A stretch of 64,000 nucleotides of DNA from Lepidostoma basale. Taxonomy: Eukaryota > Arthropoda > Insecta > Trichoptera > Lepidostomatidae. A program made the position numbers and the translations under genes. Below the pieces are notes generated by a model that was not told where the DNA came from, did not search any database, and saw only the letters and a list, made by a program, of their open reading frames with translations. The stretch spans positions 2,232,001 to 2,296,000 of the forward strand of contig JAHDVF020000211.1 in assembly GCA_022606425.2 (NCBI GenBank). The letters run 5' to 3'. Numbering within the stretch: the stretch's first letter is position 1; every line of letters begins with the position of its first letter. This document shows, in pieces, positions 30,931 through 41,689 of this stretch.

Positions 30931-33667
30931 CCCTACACCTACCCTACCAACCAACCTCCAAGTGGCATTTTGGAACGCGGGTGGTACCCTGCGATCACAC
31001 CGCCTGGAGGTAGAACACTTCCTCTCGACCTACAACCTTGACATTCTTCTTGTCACAGAAACGTGGCTTAAACCTAGCCTTCGCTACTCTATCCCTAATT
31101 ACCTCACCTACCGAACCGACCGCCTTGATAACAAAGGAGGTGGTACAGCAATCCTAATAAAAAAATCCCTCCAGCATTGCTCCTCAACAACACCTTCTAA
31201 CATAAATATTGAAACCACTGCTATAGTGATACAAACAAAAAATTCTGGTCCCCTTAAATTCATTTCCGCCTACTCTCCACCTCGTAGACGATTCACTCCA
31301 ATAGAACTGGACGATATTTTCTTCGAAAACATTCCCACAGTCCTAGCTGGAGACCTAAATTCCAAACATGGCGCCTGGCACAGTTTCAAAGATAATAAGA
31401 AAGGCAAAGATCTTTTCGACTATTTCCAAAATCGACCAGACATATTCATCACAGCTCCCGATACTCCGACAATTTTCAATAAAAATCCAAAACATTCCCC
31501 GGACGTCATCGATATTGTCATGACTAAAAACTTTACCCTCCCTCTCACCCTACAGGTAGTAGACGAACTATCCTCTGATCATATCCCTATACTTATCTAC
31601 ATCTCTGATGAACCATTCCACCGTGACCCCCATTTCCCCACCAGAAATAAAATTAATTGGTATTCTCTTCCCGAAATCATCCACGAAATGATCAAAATCC
31701 CAACAAAAATTCCAGACCCAGAATCTCTCGATCAGGTCACGAATGAAATGACATTTATCCTACAGACTGCTCTAAAAAATGCAACCACAGTTGTAGACAA
31801 CGACATATACAGACCAAATCTACCTGCCGATATCCAACAGATAATACGCCACAAAAATACCATTAGAAAAAGATGGCAAAAATATCGACAACCTCAGGAT
31901 AAAACACTTCTCAACAAACTAAACATTGACGTCAAAAAAGCCATCACCGACTTACGCAATGACCGCTGGATGGATTATCTAGAGTCATTAAACGATGACG
32001 ACAAAACAGCCTTCTGGAAATTATCCAAAAATCTTCGCAAACCCCACTCAAGAATCACACCGTTACAAGGTCCAAATGGATTAGTGTACTCTGACGCCGA
32101 GAGGGCAGAAACATTTGCATCGAGCCTAGAAGATCAATTCACGACAAATAACGAACATGACAATCCATTATTCGTGGCCTCGATCGAATCTCACGTTTCA
32201 CAACTCTTAGCCAAAACTCCTTCATCGATCCCATTCACCTCACCTAGAGAGGTGAAACAACAAATAAAATATCTTAATACCCGCAAATCACCAGGTCCTG
32301 ACTCAATATCTAACAAAATTCTCAAATCTCTCCCTCTCAAAGGCATCTGTGCCCTGACAGCGATCTTCAACGCATCCCTTAGACTCCGATACTTCCCGAA
32401 ACCCTACAAAATCGCAGACGTTATCCTTCTTCCCAAGCCAGGCAAGGACCCAACAGCTCCTTCAAATCATAGACCAATTAGTCTTTTTCCTTGCACTGGT
32501 AAATTGTTGGAAAAACTCATACAATCAAGACTCAAAACAACACTTCACGAACAGAGTACCATTCCAGATTTTCAACACGGTTTCCGTGCCCAACACTCCA
32601 CACAACTTCAGCTACTTCGTGTAGTTGAACTTATTGCCACAAACTTTAACACACGCAAATTCACCACTTTCTTTTCCCTAGATGTCAGTAAAGCATTCGA
32701 CCGCGTCTGGCACACCGGCCTGTTATACAAAATGGGAAAAGCAAACATCCCACTGCCTATGATTCAACTCATAGCCAGCTTTCTGTCCGATCGCCTTTTT
32801 AGCGTCAAAATCAACAAGGCCAAATCCCTTGTACGCCCTATCAGAGCAGGAGTTCCCCAAGGTTCAGTAATGGCTCCTACTCTGTTCAACATCTACTGCA
32901 GTGATATCCCTCTTCCCCGAGATCAGAACACCCACATTGCCCAATTCGCTGACGATACGGGCATCATCTCCAGTGCTAAAAGGCCGCTTCTCGCGACCCG
33001 CAGGGTACAAAAACAGGCCGATGTGCTAGAGGTGTGGTGCAGAAACTGGCGCATTACCATCAATCCGAGTAAAAGCGCAGCGACCCTTTTCAGTAAAATA
33101 CACATTCCTCCAAACATTCCCAACATAAAAATGTTCGGCCAAGACGTTCCTTGGACCAAAACAATCAAATACCTTGGGGTTACCTTGGATTCTAAGCTGA
33201 CATGGAGGCCACACATTACAAATAAAGTCAAAGCCGCGTCAAAAGCAATCTCAGCCCTCTACCCAATGTTAGCAAGAAACAGTAAACTAAGCATCGACAA
33301 TAAACTCCTGATATACAAAACGGTTATAAGGCCGATCTTCACTTATGCAGCCCCAATCTGGGGCTATGCAGCTTCGAGTCACATACAAAAACTCCAAATC
33401 CTGAAAAATAAGGCTATCCGTTTATCGCTTGGTGCGCCTTCATGGACCAGGATTACACAACTACACCTAGAATCGGGAATCCCGATGATAGATGAATTCA
33501 TTCTGAAACTTGCCGAACGTTTTTACAAAGGACTCCCTTCACATCCCAACCCCACAATAAAAGACCTCTCTAATTACGACCCAAACACTTCCAGCCGCCA
33601 CAAGCGCCCAAAATCGATTCTCCTTCAGAGAAACACTCCGGGCCACACAAATCATGCCCCCGAATAA
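30923..33667 (+). CDS. Jockey ORF2, endonuclease-reverse transcriptase
   Basis: 914 aa. The EEP endonuclease covers residues about 10-225: FWNAGG, TETWL, GDLNSKHGAW near 142 and SSDHIPIL near 216, so its catalytic motifs look present. Reverse transcriptase about 460-760: LDVSKAFDRVW near 588, GVPQGSVMAPTLFNIY near 643, FADD near 672. The C-terminal part (TYAAPIWGYAA) is the usual post-RT region. It overlaps ORF1 by 8 bp (ATGTCTAA), suggesting termination-reinitiation. No frameshift seen; potentially active, though not proven. Confidence 0.93.
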   Translation: MSNPTPTLPTNLQVAFWNAGGTLRSHRLEVEHFLSTYNLDILLVTETWLKPSLRYSIPNYLTYRTDRLDNKGGGTAILIKKSLQHCSSTTPSNINIETTAIVIQTKNSGPLKFISAYSPPRRRFTPIELDDIFFENIPTVLAGDLNSKHGAWHSFKDNKKGKDLFDYFQNRPDIFITAPDTPTIFNKNPKHSPDVIDIVMTKNFTLPLTLQVVDELSSDHIPILIYISDEPFHRDPHFPTRNKINWYSLPEIIHEMIKIPTKIPDPESLDQVTNEMTFILQTALKNATTVVDNDIYRPNLPADIQQIIRHKNTIRKRWQKYRQPQDKTLLNKLNIDVKKAITDLRNDRWMDYLESLNDDDKTAFWKLSKNLRKPHSRITPLQGPNGLVYSDAERAETFASSLEDQFTTNNEHDNPLFVASIESHVSQLLAKTPSSIPFTSPREVKQQIKYLNTRKSPGPDSISNKILKSLPLKGICALTAIFNASLRLRYFPKPYKIADVILLPKPGKDPTAPSNHRPISLFPCTGKLLEKLIQSRLKTTLHEQSTIPDFQHGFRAQHSTQLQLLRVVELIATNFNTRKFTTFFSLDVSKAFDRVWHTGLLYKMGKANIPLPMIQLIASFLSDRLFSVKINKAKSLVRPIRAGVPQGSVMAPTLFNIYCSDIPLPRDQNTHIAQFADDTGIISSAKRPLLATRRVQKQADVLEVWCRNWRITINPSKSAATLFSKIHIPPNIPNIKMFGQDVPWTKTIKYLGVTLDSKLTWRPHITNKVKAASKAISALYPMLARNSKLSIDNKLLIYKTVIRPIFTYAAPIWGYAASSHIQKLQILKNKAIRLSLGAPSWTRITQLHLESGIPMIDEFILKLAERFYKGLPSHPNPTIKDLSNYDPNTSSRHKRPKSILLQRNTPGHTNHAPE

Positions 33668-33824
33668 ACTAACAACCCACCAAATCACCTTCCAACAATG
33701 TTCCCATCAGACGTAAGAGGAATAGCCACATGAGCTGAACCTCTGTAAGCCAGAAGATCCAAGTCCAAGTCCAAGTCCAAATTAAACACTTGCGTTTGAT
33801 AAGATAATTTAAATCATTCAGTAA

Positions 33825-34060
33825 AATAATAAATGTTAGACAATAAATACCCAATTTCTTGTTTAAAGATGATATATGAAATGTATAAATCTCAAAGACA
33901 GAGTTGATGTTAAATTATTTTATGGCAATGACGTTTCGCCTTGCTAGAGCATTATCAAATGCCCCTTTGACATGTCATTCCCATAAATGAATATTATCAT
34001 ATATTCGCTATAACTTTGTGATGCGGATTCATTGAACAAAGTTTGTTTCTTTGTAAAAAA
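33825..34060. mobile_element. fold-back family A, damaged
   Basis: ATTATTTTATGGCAATGACGTTTCGCC..GGCATTATCAAATG-like and inverse GACATGTCATTCCCATAAAT blocks. The arms are incomplete. The preceding 90 bp resembles sequence near 35985. Confidence 0.5.
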
Positions 34061-34121
34061 AACTTGATTAATTAAAAAATAATATTTAAATACAAACATG
34101 TTTTGGACACAGAAGTCAATA

Positions 34122-34858
34122 CAATACTACAATACTCACATCGAGAAAATATGTGGAGTTGCACTGAAAATGTTGGGATTTATTCTCCGAACTGGTAGAG
34201 TTTTCAAGAATCCCTATGTTTTGCGAATTTTGTATAACTCATTGGTCCGGAGCCGGCTCGAGTGTGGCTCGGTGATATGGAGTTCCCACGAGGCGAGATA
34301 CTCGCTCATGTTAGAGAGGGTTCAGAAAAGATTTCTGAGATATCTCTACATGAGGGAGTTTGGTAGCTATCCGTGGCTTTATCCCACTGCATTCCTCTTG
34401 GGCATGCTGGGGACCAATAGTTTACAGATAAGAAGGGATGGGTGCACACTTACTCATTTCTTCAGACTTATCAGGGGATTCTTTGAGAATTCCGTCATCT
34501 TGGAGACTATCCATCTTTATGTTCCGGATGGTTATCTTCGACAGCGTCAGCACAGACTGTTTTATCTCCCAACATGCAGAACCAACCTGCCTCTGGTGAT
34601 GCCGGTGGGGAGAGCAATCAAACTGCTGAACATGATCGCTTCGGAGATCGATGTCTTTCATATTCGTGAAAGTACATTCAGAAGACTAATACTCTTGACT
34701 TTGGAGAGTATCTTGTATTCCTAATGTCGAACCATCTCTCATGCGTTCCTGGTATTATATATTTATTATGTTTTACCTGTTCTCAATAGATGCCTTAAAC
34801 TATAAAAAATGTTTGTAATGTCTTTTGAGAAAATAAACTGATTTGATTTGATACAATA
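34122..34858 (+). mobile_element. LINE 3' copy with (TTTGA)n tail
   Basis: An open C terminus (about 34131-34724) has LRILYNSLVRSRLECGSVIW, YPWLYPTAFLLGMLGTNSL and IDVFHIRES, then a 3' UTR and GATTTGATTTGATA. Probably CR1/Jockey-superfamily; 5'-truncated. Inserted inside a family B fold-back element. A minus-strand relative lies at 58128-58806. Confidence 0.8.
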
Positions 34859-35095
34859 CGTCAATACGAAATATACAAAATAAATATTTAAATAAAATTT
34901 TCACGAATTTGGTTGGTTTTGATAGATATTAAATAAAATCTATCAAAATTGACCACATTCATGAAACATTTGTTTGAATATTAATTTTATATATACAATA
35001 AAAAACTAACAACACTGATGAAGGGCTTCTGTATCCGAAACATGTTTGAATTTTAATTTTAAATTAAATTAGTGTTGTTTACAAAGAAATAAACA
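34859..35095 (+). mobile_element. fold-back family B, right arm
   Basis: Contains an exact core CTGATGA at 35015-35021, extra A, GGG/TCC helix II around a 9-nt loop, GAAAC (35037-35041) and ATGTTTG. The left arm (34080-34121) carries the inverse ACATGTTTTGGACACAGAAG. AACAACACT/AGTGTTGTT form outer arms. A hammerhead-like fold is possible, but adjacent helix I is only about 2 bp. Confidence 0.6.
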
Positions 35096-35096
35096 T

Positions 35097-35830
35097 AAAC
35101 TAACTAACTTACTAACCATTACGCTATTTCCCCGGAGGGGTAGGCAGAGAAAATGGATCGCCACAATGGCCTCTCCTGGCATACCTCTCAGGCTTCCTCT
35201 ACATTCATACATCGTACCATACATGCACGTCGATTATTCCGACTTCGAATGTGGCCGCCTTTTAGTAATTGATTAATTTGGTCATGCCATGTTTTCCTCG
35301 GTCGTCCTCGGCTTCTTTTCCCACTCACGCTGCTTATGTACAACTTTTTAACCATTCTACTCTCATCCATTCGTTCCATATCAAACTATCTCAGGGATCC
35401 TTTTTTAATTTTATTCATGATGCGGTCATCTGCCTTACATTTCTTTCTTATTTCATCGTTCGGTATTCTATCATACAACGTTTTCTCGCACATTTTTCTT
35501 GGTGATCTCATTTCTACGGCGTTTATCCTGCTTTCATCCTTCTTTTGCCAGCTCCAAGTTTCACTTCCATTTATGAGGGTTGGCACTAGAACTCCATTGT
35601 GTATTGCCATCTTTGCTTCTGTGGATATATTTCTATTTGCAGTAATGTTTTCCGTCTCTTGTAAACATGCTTTCCAGATATGTAAATTCTAACTTGCTCG
35701 AATTTCTCGCCCATCGCACTTATATCACAAATCGCCATACATTATTCTTTCTCGAAAACCATCACTTTAGATTTAGACACATTAATCACCAGGTCACTCT
35801 TTTTGCATGCCTCAAACAACCTTAAATGAT
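35097..35830 (-). mobile_element. RTE 3' fragment, long
   Basis: (GTTA) tail at 35099, terminal block, then minus-strand coding: [53 protein letters not shown], up to the CNISVN-equivalent region. 5'-truncated with indels. Confidence 0.8.
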
Positions 35831-35867
35831 ATATTTTTTATGATAATAAATAATAAATATTATAGAA

Positions 35868-35900
35868 AACGTAACGTTACGTTACGTTACGGTTACGTTA
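35868..35900. repeat. short (CGTTA)n tandem
   Basis: Five irregular CGTTA units with one CGGTTA variant. Not telomeric TTAGG. Confidence 0.8.
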
Positions 35901-35904
35901 ACAT

Positions 35905-36450
35905 TAATTTTGATTACGAGTTATAGATCATTGTTCCAGAAACAATAAACATACAAAGTTCCTTAGACGCTTTGAATGATAAATGTTAGCCGATACATAT
36001 TGAACATCCGCGAGCCAAAAGATAGCATTCGAGATATGTACGTCTCAAGGACAGAGTACAGTAACGTAAGCTACGTGCCGTAAAATAATTTCACTTGCAG
36101 AGTTTTCCCGCGGTTTGGGTGATTGTTTGCTGTCAAAATATGAAAAATTTTCGCTATCGGTGGTTTCTACAGAACACACTCGTGTTCGGTAGGCAGGTTT
36201 ATCAAGTGTGAAGGGAATAATTAATTTGGCTTAGCGTTATGAAAACCGGAGTAGGTGAAGACGTGTTAGAAATATGAAATCATTAATACACGTCATGTTA
36301 AATACGCCTCAGGGTATATCCTTATTTTTTTAATTGCTTAAAAAAGTTATTATATTATTATTATTATTATTATTATTGTTATTATTATTAGCTGCTAGAC
36401 AGACTACATCACGCCTGTAAGAAATACAACATGACGATCTCTATAAAAAA
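35905..36450. other. unassigned stretch
   Basis: Contains an (ATT)n run at about 36350-36388. AATGTTAGCCGATACATA and TCTCAAGGACAGAGTA resemble sequence near 33835-33905. No gene found. Confidence 0.4.
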
Positions 36451-36454
36451 ACCC

Positions 36455-36570
36455 AAAATGTATGACCTTTTCCAAAACACCCAAAACATGTAACCTGGTT
36501 ATAGAAAATCAAACCATAGAACAGGTCAGGACCTTCAAATATCTAGGCATAGACCTGGTGGGGGGACCCA
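36455..36570 (+). pseudogene. LINE RT fragment
   Basis: Encodes IENQTIEQVRTFKYLGIDL, the strand following the RT active site in LINE proteins; truncated on both sides. The FKYLGID motif recurs at 37560. Confidence 0.6.
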
Positions 36571-36579
36571 TACTTTCAT

Positions 36580-37225
36580 ATGGTATAATCAGATTACATG
36601 TTCAAATTTTTTTTGCCAGTTTATTGCTTCATTTCTATACATACATTGAAATACATGTCTTTTTTATGTGTGATATGAACAATCGAAGAAGTTGTCTGAA
36701 TTTCAAGTTGTGTTGAGAAAGAGACATGTCTGTTTTATTTCTTAAACAATTCACTTTGTCGGTCTGTTAATATTTATGAAGTAAAGGTATATCTCAGATT
36801 TAAAATACAAAGTAAACCTGACTAGAGGGACCTCTAGAGTAAAATGTACTTCTCGTGTCGGGGAAATGCATTATGCATGGCTGACTTGATGAAAGCCCTT
36901 CGCTTAAGTGCCACTTTTATTTTATGTAAGTGCTTCAGTCGGTACACTGTATGATCAAATAAACTTGAGCTGCAGTAGTTCGATTGAAACTGAGATAAAT
37001 AATAAAGTTTAATGTGCATTTGATTTTATTGTTCACTTATAAAAACATGAAATTTAAATTATATTGCGTTTCTTAGTAGCTTTGCTTTGTTCATTAAAAT
37101 GAAGTTACCCGTTTTTTTCACATATTTTACCAAAATTTTAAGATAATTTACACAAAAGCTACTGTACAAATTCAATATATCATCTCAAAGATTCAACACA
37201 AAAATCTTCCTACACAAGATAAAGA
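36580..37225. other. AT-rich stretch, no feature recognised
   Basis: Only a short CTAGAGGGACCTCTAG palindrome near 36821. No supported gene. Confidence 0.4.
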
Positions 37226-37230
37226 AAATG

Positions 37231-37479
37231 CAGTGGCGGTACTCCTATAGAAGCCCAGAAGCCTGGCTTGCGTAAGAAATTTTGAATCAAAACCCGTAAA
37301 TCTAAGTTAGCTTGCCCCCGCATAAACCAACAGCCCACCAAATCACCTCTCAATAATGTTCCCATCAGACGTAAGAGGAATAGCCACAAGAGCTGAACCT
37401 CTGTAAGCTAGAACATGTTTTGATTCAAAATTTCTTACGCAAGCCGGGCTTCTGGGCTTCTATGGCAGTACCGCCACTG
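37231..37479. mobile_element. TIR element carrying a Jockey 3' UTR segment
   Basis: 249 bp. TIRs start CAGTGGCGGTACTCCTATAG and CAGTGGCGGTACTGCCATAG (right end read inversely) and extend about 60 bp (CTTGCGTAAGAAATTTTGAA). The centre (about 37315-37415) matches the 3' UTR of the Jockey at 33668-33760. Same structure as 16498-16718, so this is a family. No clear target duplication. Confidence 0.88.
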
Positions 37480-37519
37480 AGAGCACGGTAACATCAAGAC
37501 AGCCAGTGCGATACAAGCA

Positions 37520-38100
37520 TGCATTAGATGATAAAATATTAGAACAAGTGATGCATTTTAAGTACTTAGGTATTGATGTATCAGGCAGCAGTGCCTTCTA
37601 CGGAAGTAAGAGAACTAACAAACAAGGCTGCCGTTGTGGCTGGCTGCTGGAAAAATGTTGTTTGTAAAAACAAAAATATGCTAAAGGAGAGAAAAATACG
37701 AATCTACAAGACACGCAATTGTCCCGTAATGATATATGGAATCGAAACGAGGGACCGAACGGGGAAACGAACACCATCAGAACAAAAAGTCTTCTAAGAA
37801 CCACAGAAATGAGGACATTCTGGTCCATTGCGGGAACGACACTGAGACAGAGTAAGAAATATCGAGATAAGAAAGATCTGCAACGTGGAAGATGTCGTGC
37901 GATGGAGAAGACAGTGAATACGGTACTAGAGAAACCGTGTGGATAGAGCATGTTCTGAAAGAGTGATAAGTAACACGGCAAATAAATTACCAACAGGAAA
38001 TTGACATCCAAGAAGACCACCCAAAAGAAGAGAGGCAGTTGGACATATACATTCCAGAAAAAAGCTGCCAGAAATAACAAGACACAGTCCCAAATAAACC
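37520..38100 (+). pseudogene. LINE RT C-terminal relic
   Basis: Pieces in different frames: LDDKILEQVMHFKYLGID, CPVMIYGIE, LLRTTEMRTFWSIAGTTL. Same family as the fragments at 36455, 54180 and 56245, ending AGAAGAAGAAAAAAA. Frameshifted. Confidence 0.65.
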
Positions 38101-38281
38101 AGAAGAAGAAAAAAAAATAAACTTGTAGATTTTCAAGTAAAACTAACTATATTTTCAAAAGAATCCTAAGAGTACAGGTTATAGGTTGTAAAATTTGAAA
38201 ATTAGTATTTTTTTTTAAATTTGACTTGTTTATACTGATAAAAAACAGAACACAAAGTTGGCAGTTTTTTTTTCAACTTAA

Positions 38282-38564
38282 TAGGCGGGCCACACTGTGA
38301 TAAACAAGCTGGTTTGAAACCAAAATTTGTATACTGAATGTTATTACTCAAACTTAAACCATGTTCTAGACGTAGTAAATACGTCGATTTTAGTAAACCA
38401 TGAGTTAAACCGCGGATGTTTCTGCATACGGTTATCCTTTCAACAAACATGGTACGTTTATCTCTCTTCCTCGCATTATTTTACCCGGCGTAGAATGAGA
38501 TAGAAGCCCTATACAAGACAAATTTTATGTTTGAAACCGATGTTTATCACAGTGTGGCCCACCT
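38282..38564. mobile_element. MITE with TTAA flanks
   Basis: TIRs GGGCCACACTGTGATAAACA and the exact inverse, about 24 bp, with TTAA at 38278-38281 and 38565-38568. TTAA target duplications are typical of piggyBac-type elements, but the TIR does not start with CCC/CCT, so the class is tentative. No transposase. Confidence 0.7.
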
Positions 38565-38589
38565 TTAACTTTTACTGGAAATTTAAATA

Positions 38590-39010
38590 TGCACGTATTT
38601 GTGGTTTTGTTGAACCAATTTTGCGCTTTTTTTTGTGGTTACAACAAGCCGGATGTGGAGAAAAATGTTTCTTATTAAAGCTCTCTAATGGGCAGCCTGT
38701 CGTTAATTAATAACTAAGCCGAATTTTCAAAAAAATCTCTACGGAATTATAATAACATGTCTTCTAAACACAATCATATTTTAATACATCTCATGAATAA
38801 GCCATTATTATTGAGAATTTGTTTCGATGTATTTTGAGTAGACTCGTAGGAGTAATTTTAATTAAAATATTTAAGCATTTAAATTCTGAGAAATGGTTAT
38901 TATACAAACTTTTACTACTTTTTAGAACGAAGTCATGGGTTTTCGATTCATGTAATTCTAAATTTAAATTAAAGCCGTTTTAAATTAAACGTTTCGAATG
39001 CTTATTTCAA
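38590..39010. other. AT-rich stretch, no feature recognised
   Basis: No coding or repeat signal that I can support. Confidence 0.4.
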
Positions 39011-39019
39011 ATAGATTTT

Positions 39020-39135
39020 TAGATGGAAAAGGTTGAAGAATCCAAATTAAGATGGTTTGGCCACGACAGGCATCGAAAAGATAACCACATTATAAAGTCT
39101 GCCATTCGAATCCCAACAACCAGAGTGGTAGGGGA
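39020..39135 (+). pseudogene. LINE C-terminal fragment
   Basis: MEKVEESKLRWFGHDRHRK then IKSAIRIPTT matches the (L)RWFGH...R motif of LINE C termini. Very short. Confidence 0.5.
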
Positions 39136-39189
39136 TGGCTTTTGGCGACATGGCGATCATCTAATTTTTACCACATATTTGTCTAAAGG

Positions 39190-39300
39190 ATCTTATTTTC
39201 TGAGACGAATGAAAATGTCTGTTTTCTAGAAGTTTTTTTATATTTTTTTATGTGAATGACACGTTTCGCTTGTCTAAGGAATTATCAAATGCATTTATTC
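39190..39300. mobile_element. fold-back family A, one arm
   Basis: TGTCTGTTTTCTAGAAG, ATGTGAATGACACGTTTCGC and GGAATTATCAAATGCA; breaks off where an RTE-like segment begins. Confidence 0.55.
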
Positions 39301-39435
39301 TACTTTAATCCTCGTTTTGTCTGTTCCATACTTCACTTAAATATTAAGAGTTCACATAAACATTTATACTATAGAATACATTTTAAAGTGTTAGAATATT
39401 TGAAAGGTGTCTATCATAACATCAAACGGAAAGCA
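39300..39435 (-). repeat. segment duplicated in inverse orientation near 40.1-40.5 kb
   Basis: Its inverse (GTTATGATAGACACCTTTCA..., AGTGAAGTATGGAAC) matches 40110-40485, where the palindromic MITE at 40176-40444 is inserted. Includes a small RTE piece. This copy serves as the empty site. Confidence 0.75.
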
Positions 39436-39837
39436 TTATTTATTTTACATACGCATTAACGGTCGATAGTATAAAAATTATAATTTTCCCTTACAAAATA
39501 AAACCATTCACAAAGAGCTTTAGAAATATGAAGGGTTCTTAAAACGATTTTTTGTGTGTACTTATTGTAGTTCTATGCCTTTTCATAGAAGTACAATTCA
39601 TCGTTAATAAAGGTTTTGATATGCTCCATAAAAAAAATAATTAAACCGAGCGTGCAGAAAAATGTATGAAATGTTTCATTGTATAATATTATGACAGCTA
39701 TGAAAGGAATAACAATGTTAAATGCTGTGTGTGCCGTATTGTATCTAAAATCATTTTAAAATTTAAGCTTAAACTCTTCTTCTTCTTAGTCATTTTCCTC
39801 ATAATGAAGGTCGAGTAAACCATCTACTATGATTAAT

Positions 39838-39940
39838 TGTATCTCAATAGAGACGAAGATAAAAATTGGGAACAGAATCTGGTAGTGGAGGTGTTTACAG
39901 GACTTATGACGTGTCATTGGTTGGGTTAAGCGCACGCTTT
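39838..39940 (+). repeat. repeat family F, partial copy
   Basis: TTGTATCTCAATAGAGACGAAG, GTTTACAGGACTTATGAC and TTGGTTGGGTTAAGCG match family F and then break off at a LINE fragment. Confidence 0.6.
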
Positions 39941-39944
39941 ATGT

Positions 39945-40075
39945 GCGTACCATCTTTTATGGTTTGCCACGTATTTCTGTCACCAATAGTTTCCAGGCTG
40001 CAGCTGTTGAGAGGACCGTTAGCAATCTGATTTGAACGAACTGGTGGCCGTCCTTGTGGTCGCTTTGACCATTAT
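39945..40075 (-). pseudogene. LINE 3' fragment
   Basis: Minus strand: GRPPVRSNQI... LETIGDRNTWQTIKD, resembling LINE C-terminal tails. Frameshifted and short. Confidence 0.45.
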
Positions 40076-40175
40076 TATAAGAATTTGTTTTGATGTGTTA
40101 TTGTTTGCTGTTATGATAGATACCTTTCAAATATTCTAACACTTAAAAATTAATTCTATAGTATGAATGTTTATA

Positions 40176-40444
40176 TCGCACCGTGAGTGTAAAACCGACG
40201 CGACGTAAGTGCAAATATACAGTTTGGGGATATGGAAGTTTAAAGATTTCATATTGCTTAGAAAAACTGTTTTTTTTTTTAAATAAACCAATGATTTTCG
40301 GTTTATAGGTATATTACTATAAACCGAAAATCATTGGTTTATTTAAAAAAAAAAAAAAACAGTTTTTCTAATATGAAATCTTTAAACTCCCATATCCCCA
40401 AACTGTATATTTGCACTTACGTCGGTTTGACACTCACGGTGCGA
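40176..40444. mobile_element. 269-bp palindromic MITE with TA duplication
   Basis: The arms are about 120 bp each, starting TCGCACCGTGAGTG and nearly perfect inverses (ATACAGTTTGGGGATATGG, CCAATGATTTTCGGTTTATA). TA flanks both ends. The paralogous sequence at 39300-39435 lacks the element and reads TTTATGTGAACTC across the site. TA duplication suggests a Tc1/mariner-type mobiliser; a few small indels separate the arms. Confidence 0.88.
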
Positions 40445-40479
40445 TATGAACTCTTGATAATTAAGTGAAGTATGGAACT

Positions 40480-40586
40480 GGCAAAACACCGCAGAGCACA
40501 GAGAAAACATATAAGAGCCGCACAAGACAGGAAAGAATGGAAGAGAATAATACAGGAAATTGTTGCAAACCAATCCCAGGATTGAA

Positions 40587-40632
<46 letters not shown>

Positions 40633-40640
40633 TATTCTGT
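40480..40640 (+). pseudogene. LINE 3' end with (GA)n tail
   Basis: RAAQDRKEWKRIIQEIVANQ and CAGGATTGAAACCAGAGAGAG match the end of the LINE at 14583-15045, here with a GA tail. Confidence 0.7.
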
Positions 40641-40689
40641 TTTATTAAACCAACCGGTATCGTTTTCACCGGAGCTTCAGCAAGGTTAC

Positions 40690-41685
40690 TAAAACAAACT
40701 TTTGCTTTGGCGGTTTATTTTTGTAACATAAACGAAGCTCCAGCGAGAACAAAACCGGTTTGTTTAATAATATAAAATAAAGTGGTGTAAAACAAAGTAC
40801 TCAAGTGTTATAAATGAACTATTGACACGACGTGATGGTTTGTTAAAATGCCTGTTTGGACATTTTGACTATTTTATTTTGGTACGGTTAGGTTATGTTT
40901 GTTCTTTCAATAAGTTTAGTTCTATGAAATATGCCTATAAAAATGTTTTATGAAATCTATAAAAATAGTTTATTGCCTATATTCTATGAAATATGCCTAT
41001 AAATATATTTCTAGTGTTTAAATTCTTATAAAAATCATTATTTTCAAATTCCGCAATAACACCTTCAATGTTTCTCAAAATAAAATTATATATTGAATTA
41101 TTTTTACGTTTTACCAAACCCATTTCTATTGTTGCTTATTTCAAACAGATTATTTTTCAAAAAACGTACAATAGTAATAGGGATTGGAGAGTGACCATCA
41201 ATTCGGGGTAAACAAAGAATTAAGTAAAAGAAAAGCTGTGAAAACTTCTTACTCCGGCGGATTGAGTTGACCCTTTTTGGCGATTAAAATACAATTAGGG
41301 CAGCTCTAGGGAAGCTTATGGAGCTTTATACAAGTATTTTCTAATTGGTTACCTAATATTGTAAGCACTTTAAACCCTATGATAAACATAAACTCAAGGA
41401 ATTTTTGTACACTCTATTTAACTCGTCGGAGGTTTATTTTTTTCCCGTACGATATCATTCAGATGCACTGTTATTTAATCATTTATTAATTATTTTACTT
41501 CTTCGTGTCAAAGATAAGTTCTTGTTTAAAGTATAGAAGGGCCAATAAATTTTCTCATTTCTCGTGCCACTGTGGCGAAAGGTTTGATTGACTTGATGTT
41601 ATTTCCAGGACACCGGGTGTTATAGTAACACCACACATGGGCCCTCTCTTAAACATTACAAATTATAATGTTATATAAAATATAT
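40690..41685. other. unassigned stretch
   Basis: Non-coding. TATGAAATATGCCTATAAA is repeated near 40923 and 40985. ACACCGGGTGTTATAGTAACACC at about 41611 has a small GGTGTTA/TAACACC hairpin. No element recognised. Confidence 0.4.
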
Positions 41686-41689
41686 TAAT

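Larger units (their letters stand above)
29398..33778 (+). mobile_element. Jockey-type non-LTR retrotransposon, near intact
   Basis: A 12-bp perfect target duplication AAATTAAACACT flanks it (29386-29397, 33779-33790). Two overlapping ORFs, a ~110-bp 3' UTR and a (CAAGTC)n tail. The left end lies 15 bp before the first internal ATG, so the 5' end is very short or truncated. A truncated relative is nested in RTE at 50380-51196. Confidence 0.92.

Noticed and set aside
35868..35900. Telomeric repeat
   Set aside because: The unit is CGTTA, not the insect TTAGG, and the run is only about 33 bp.
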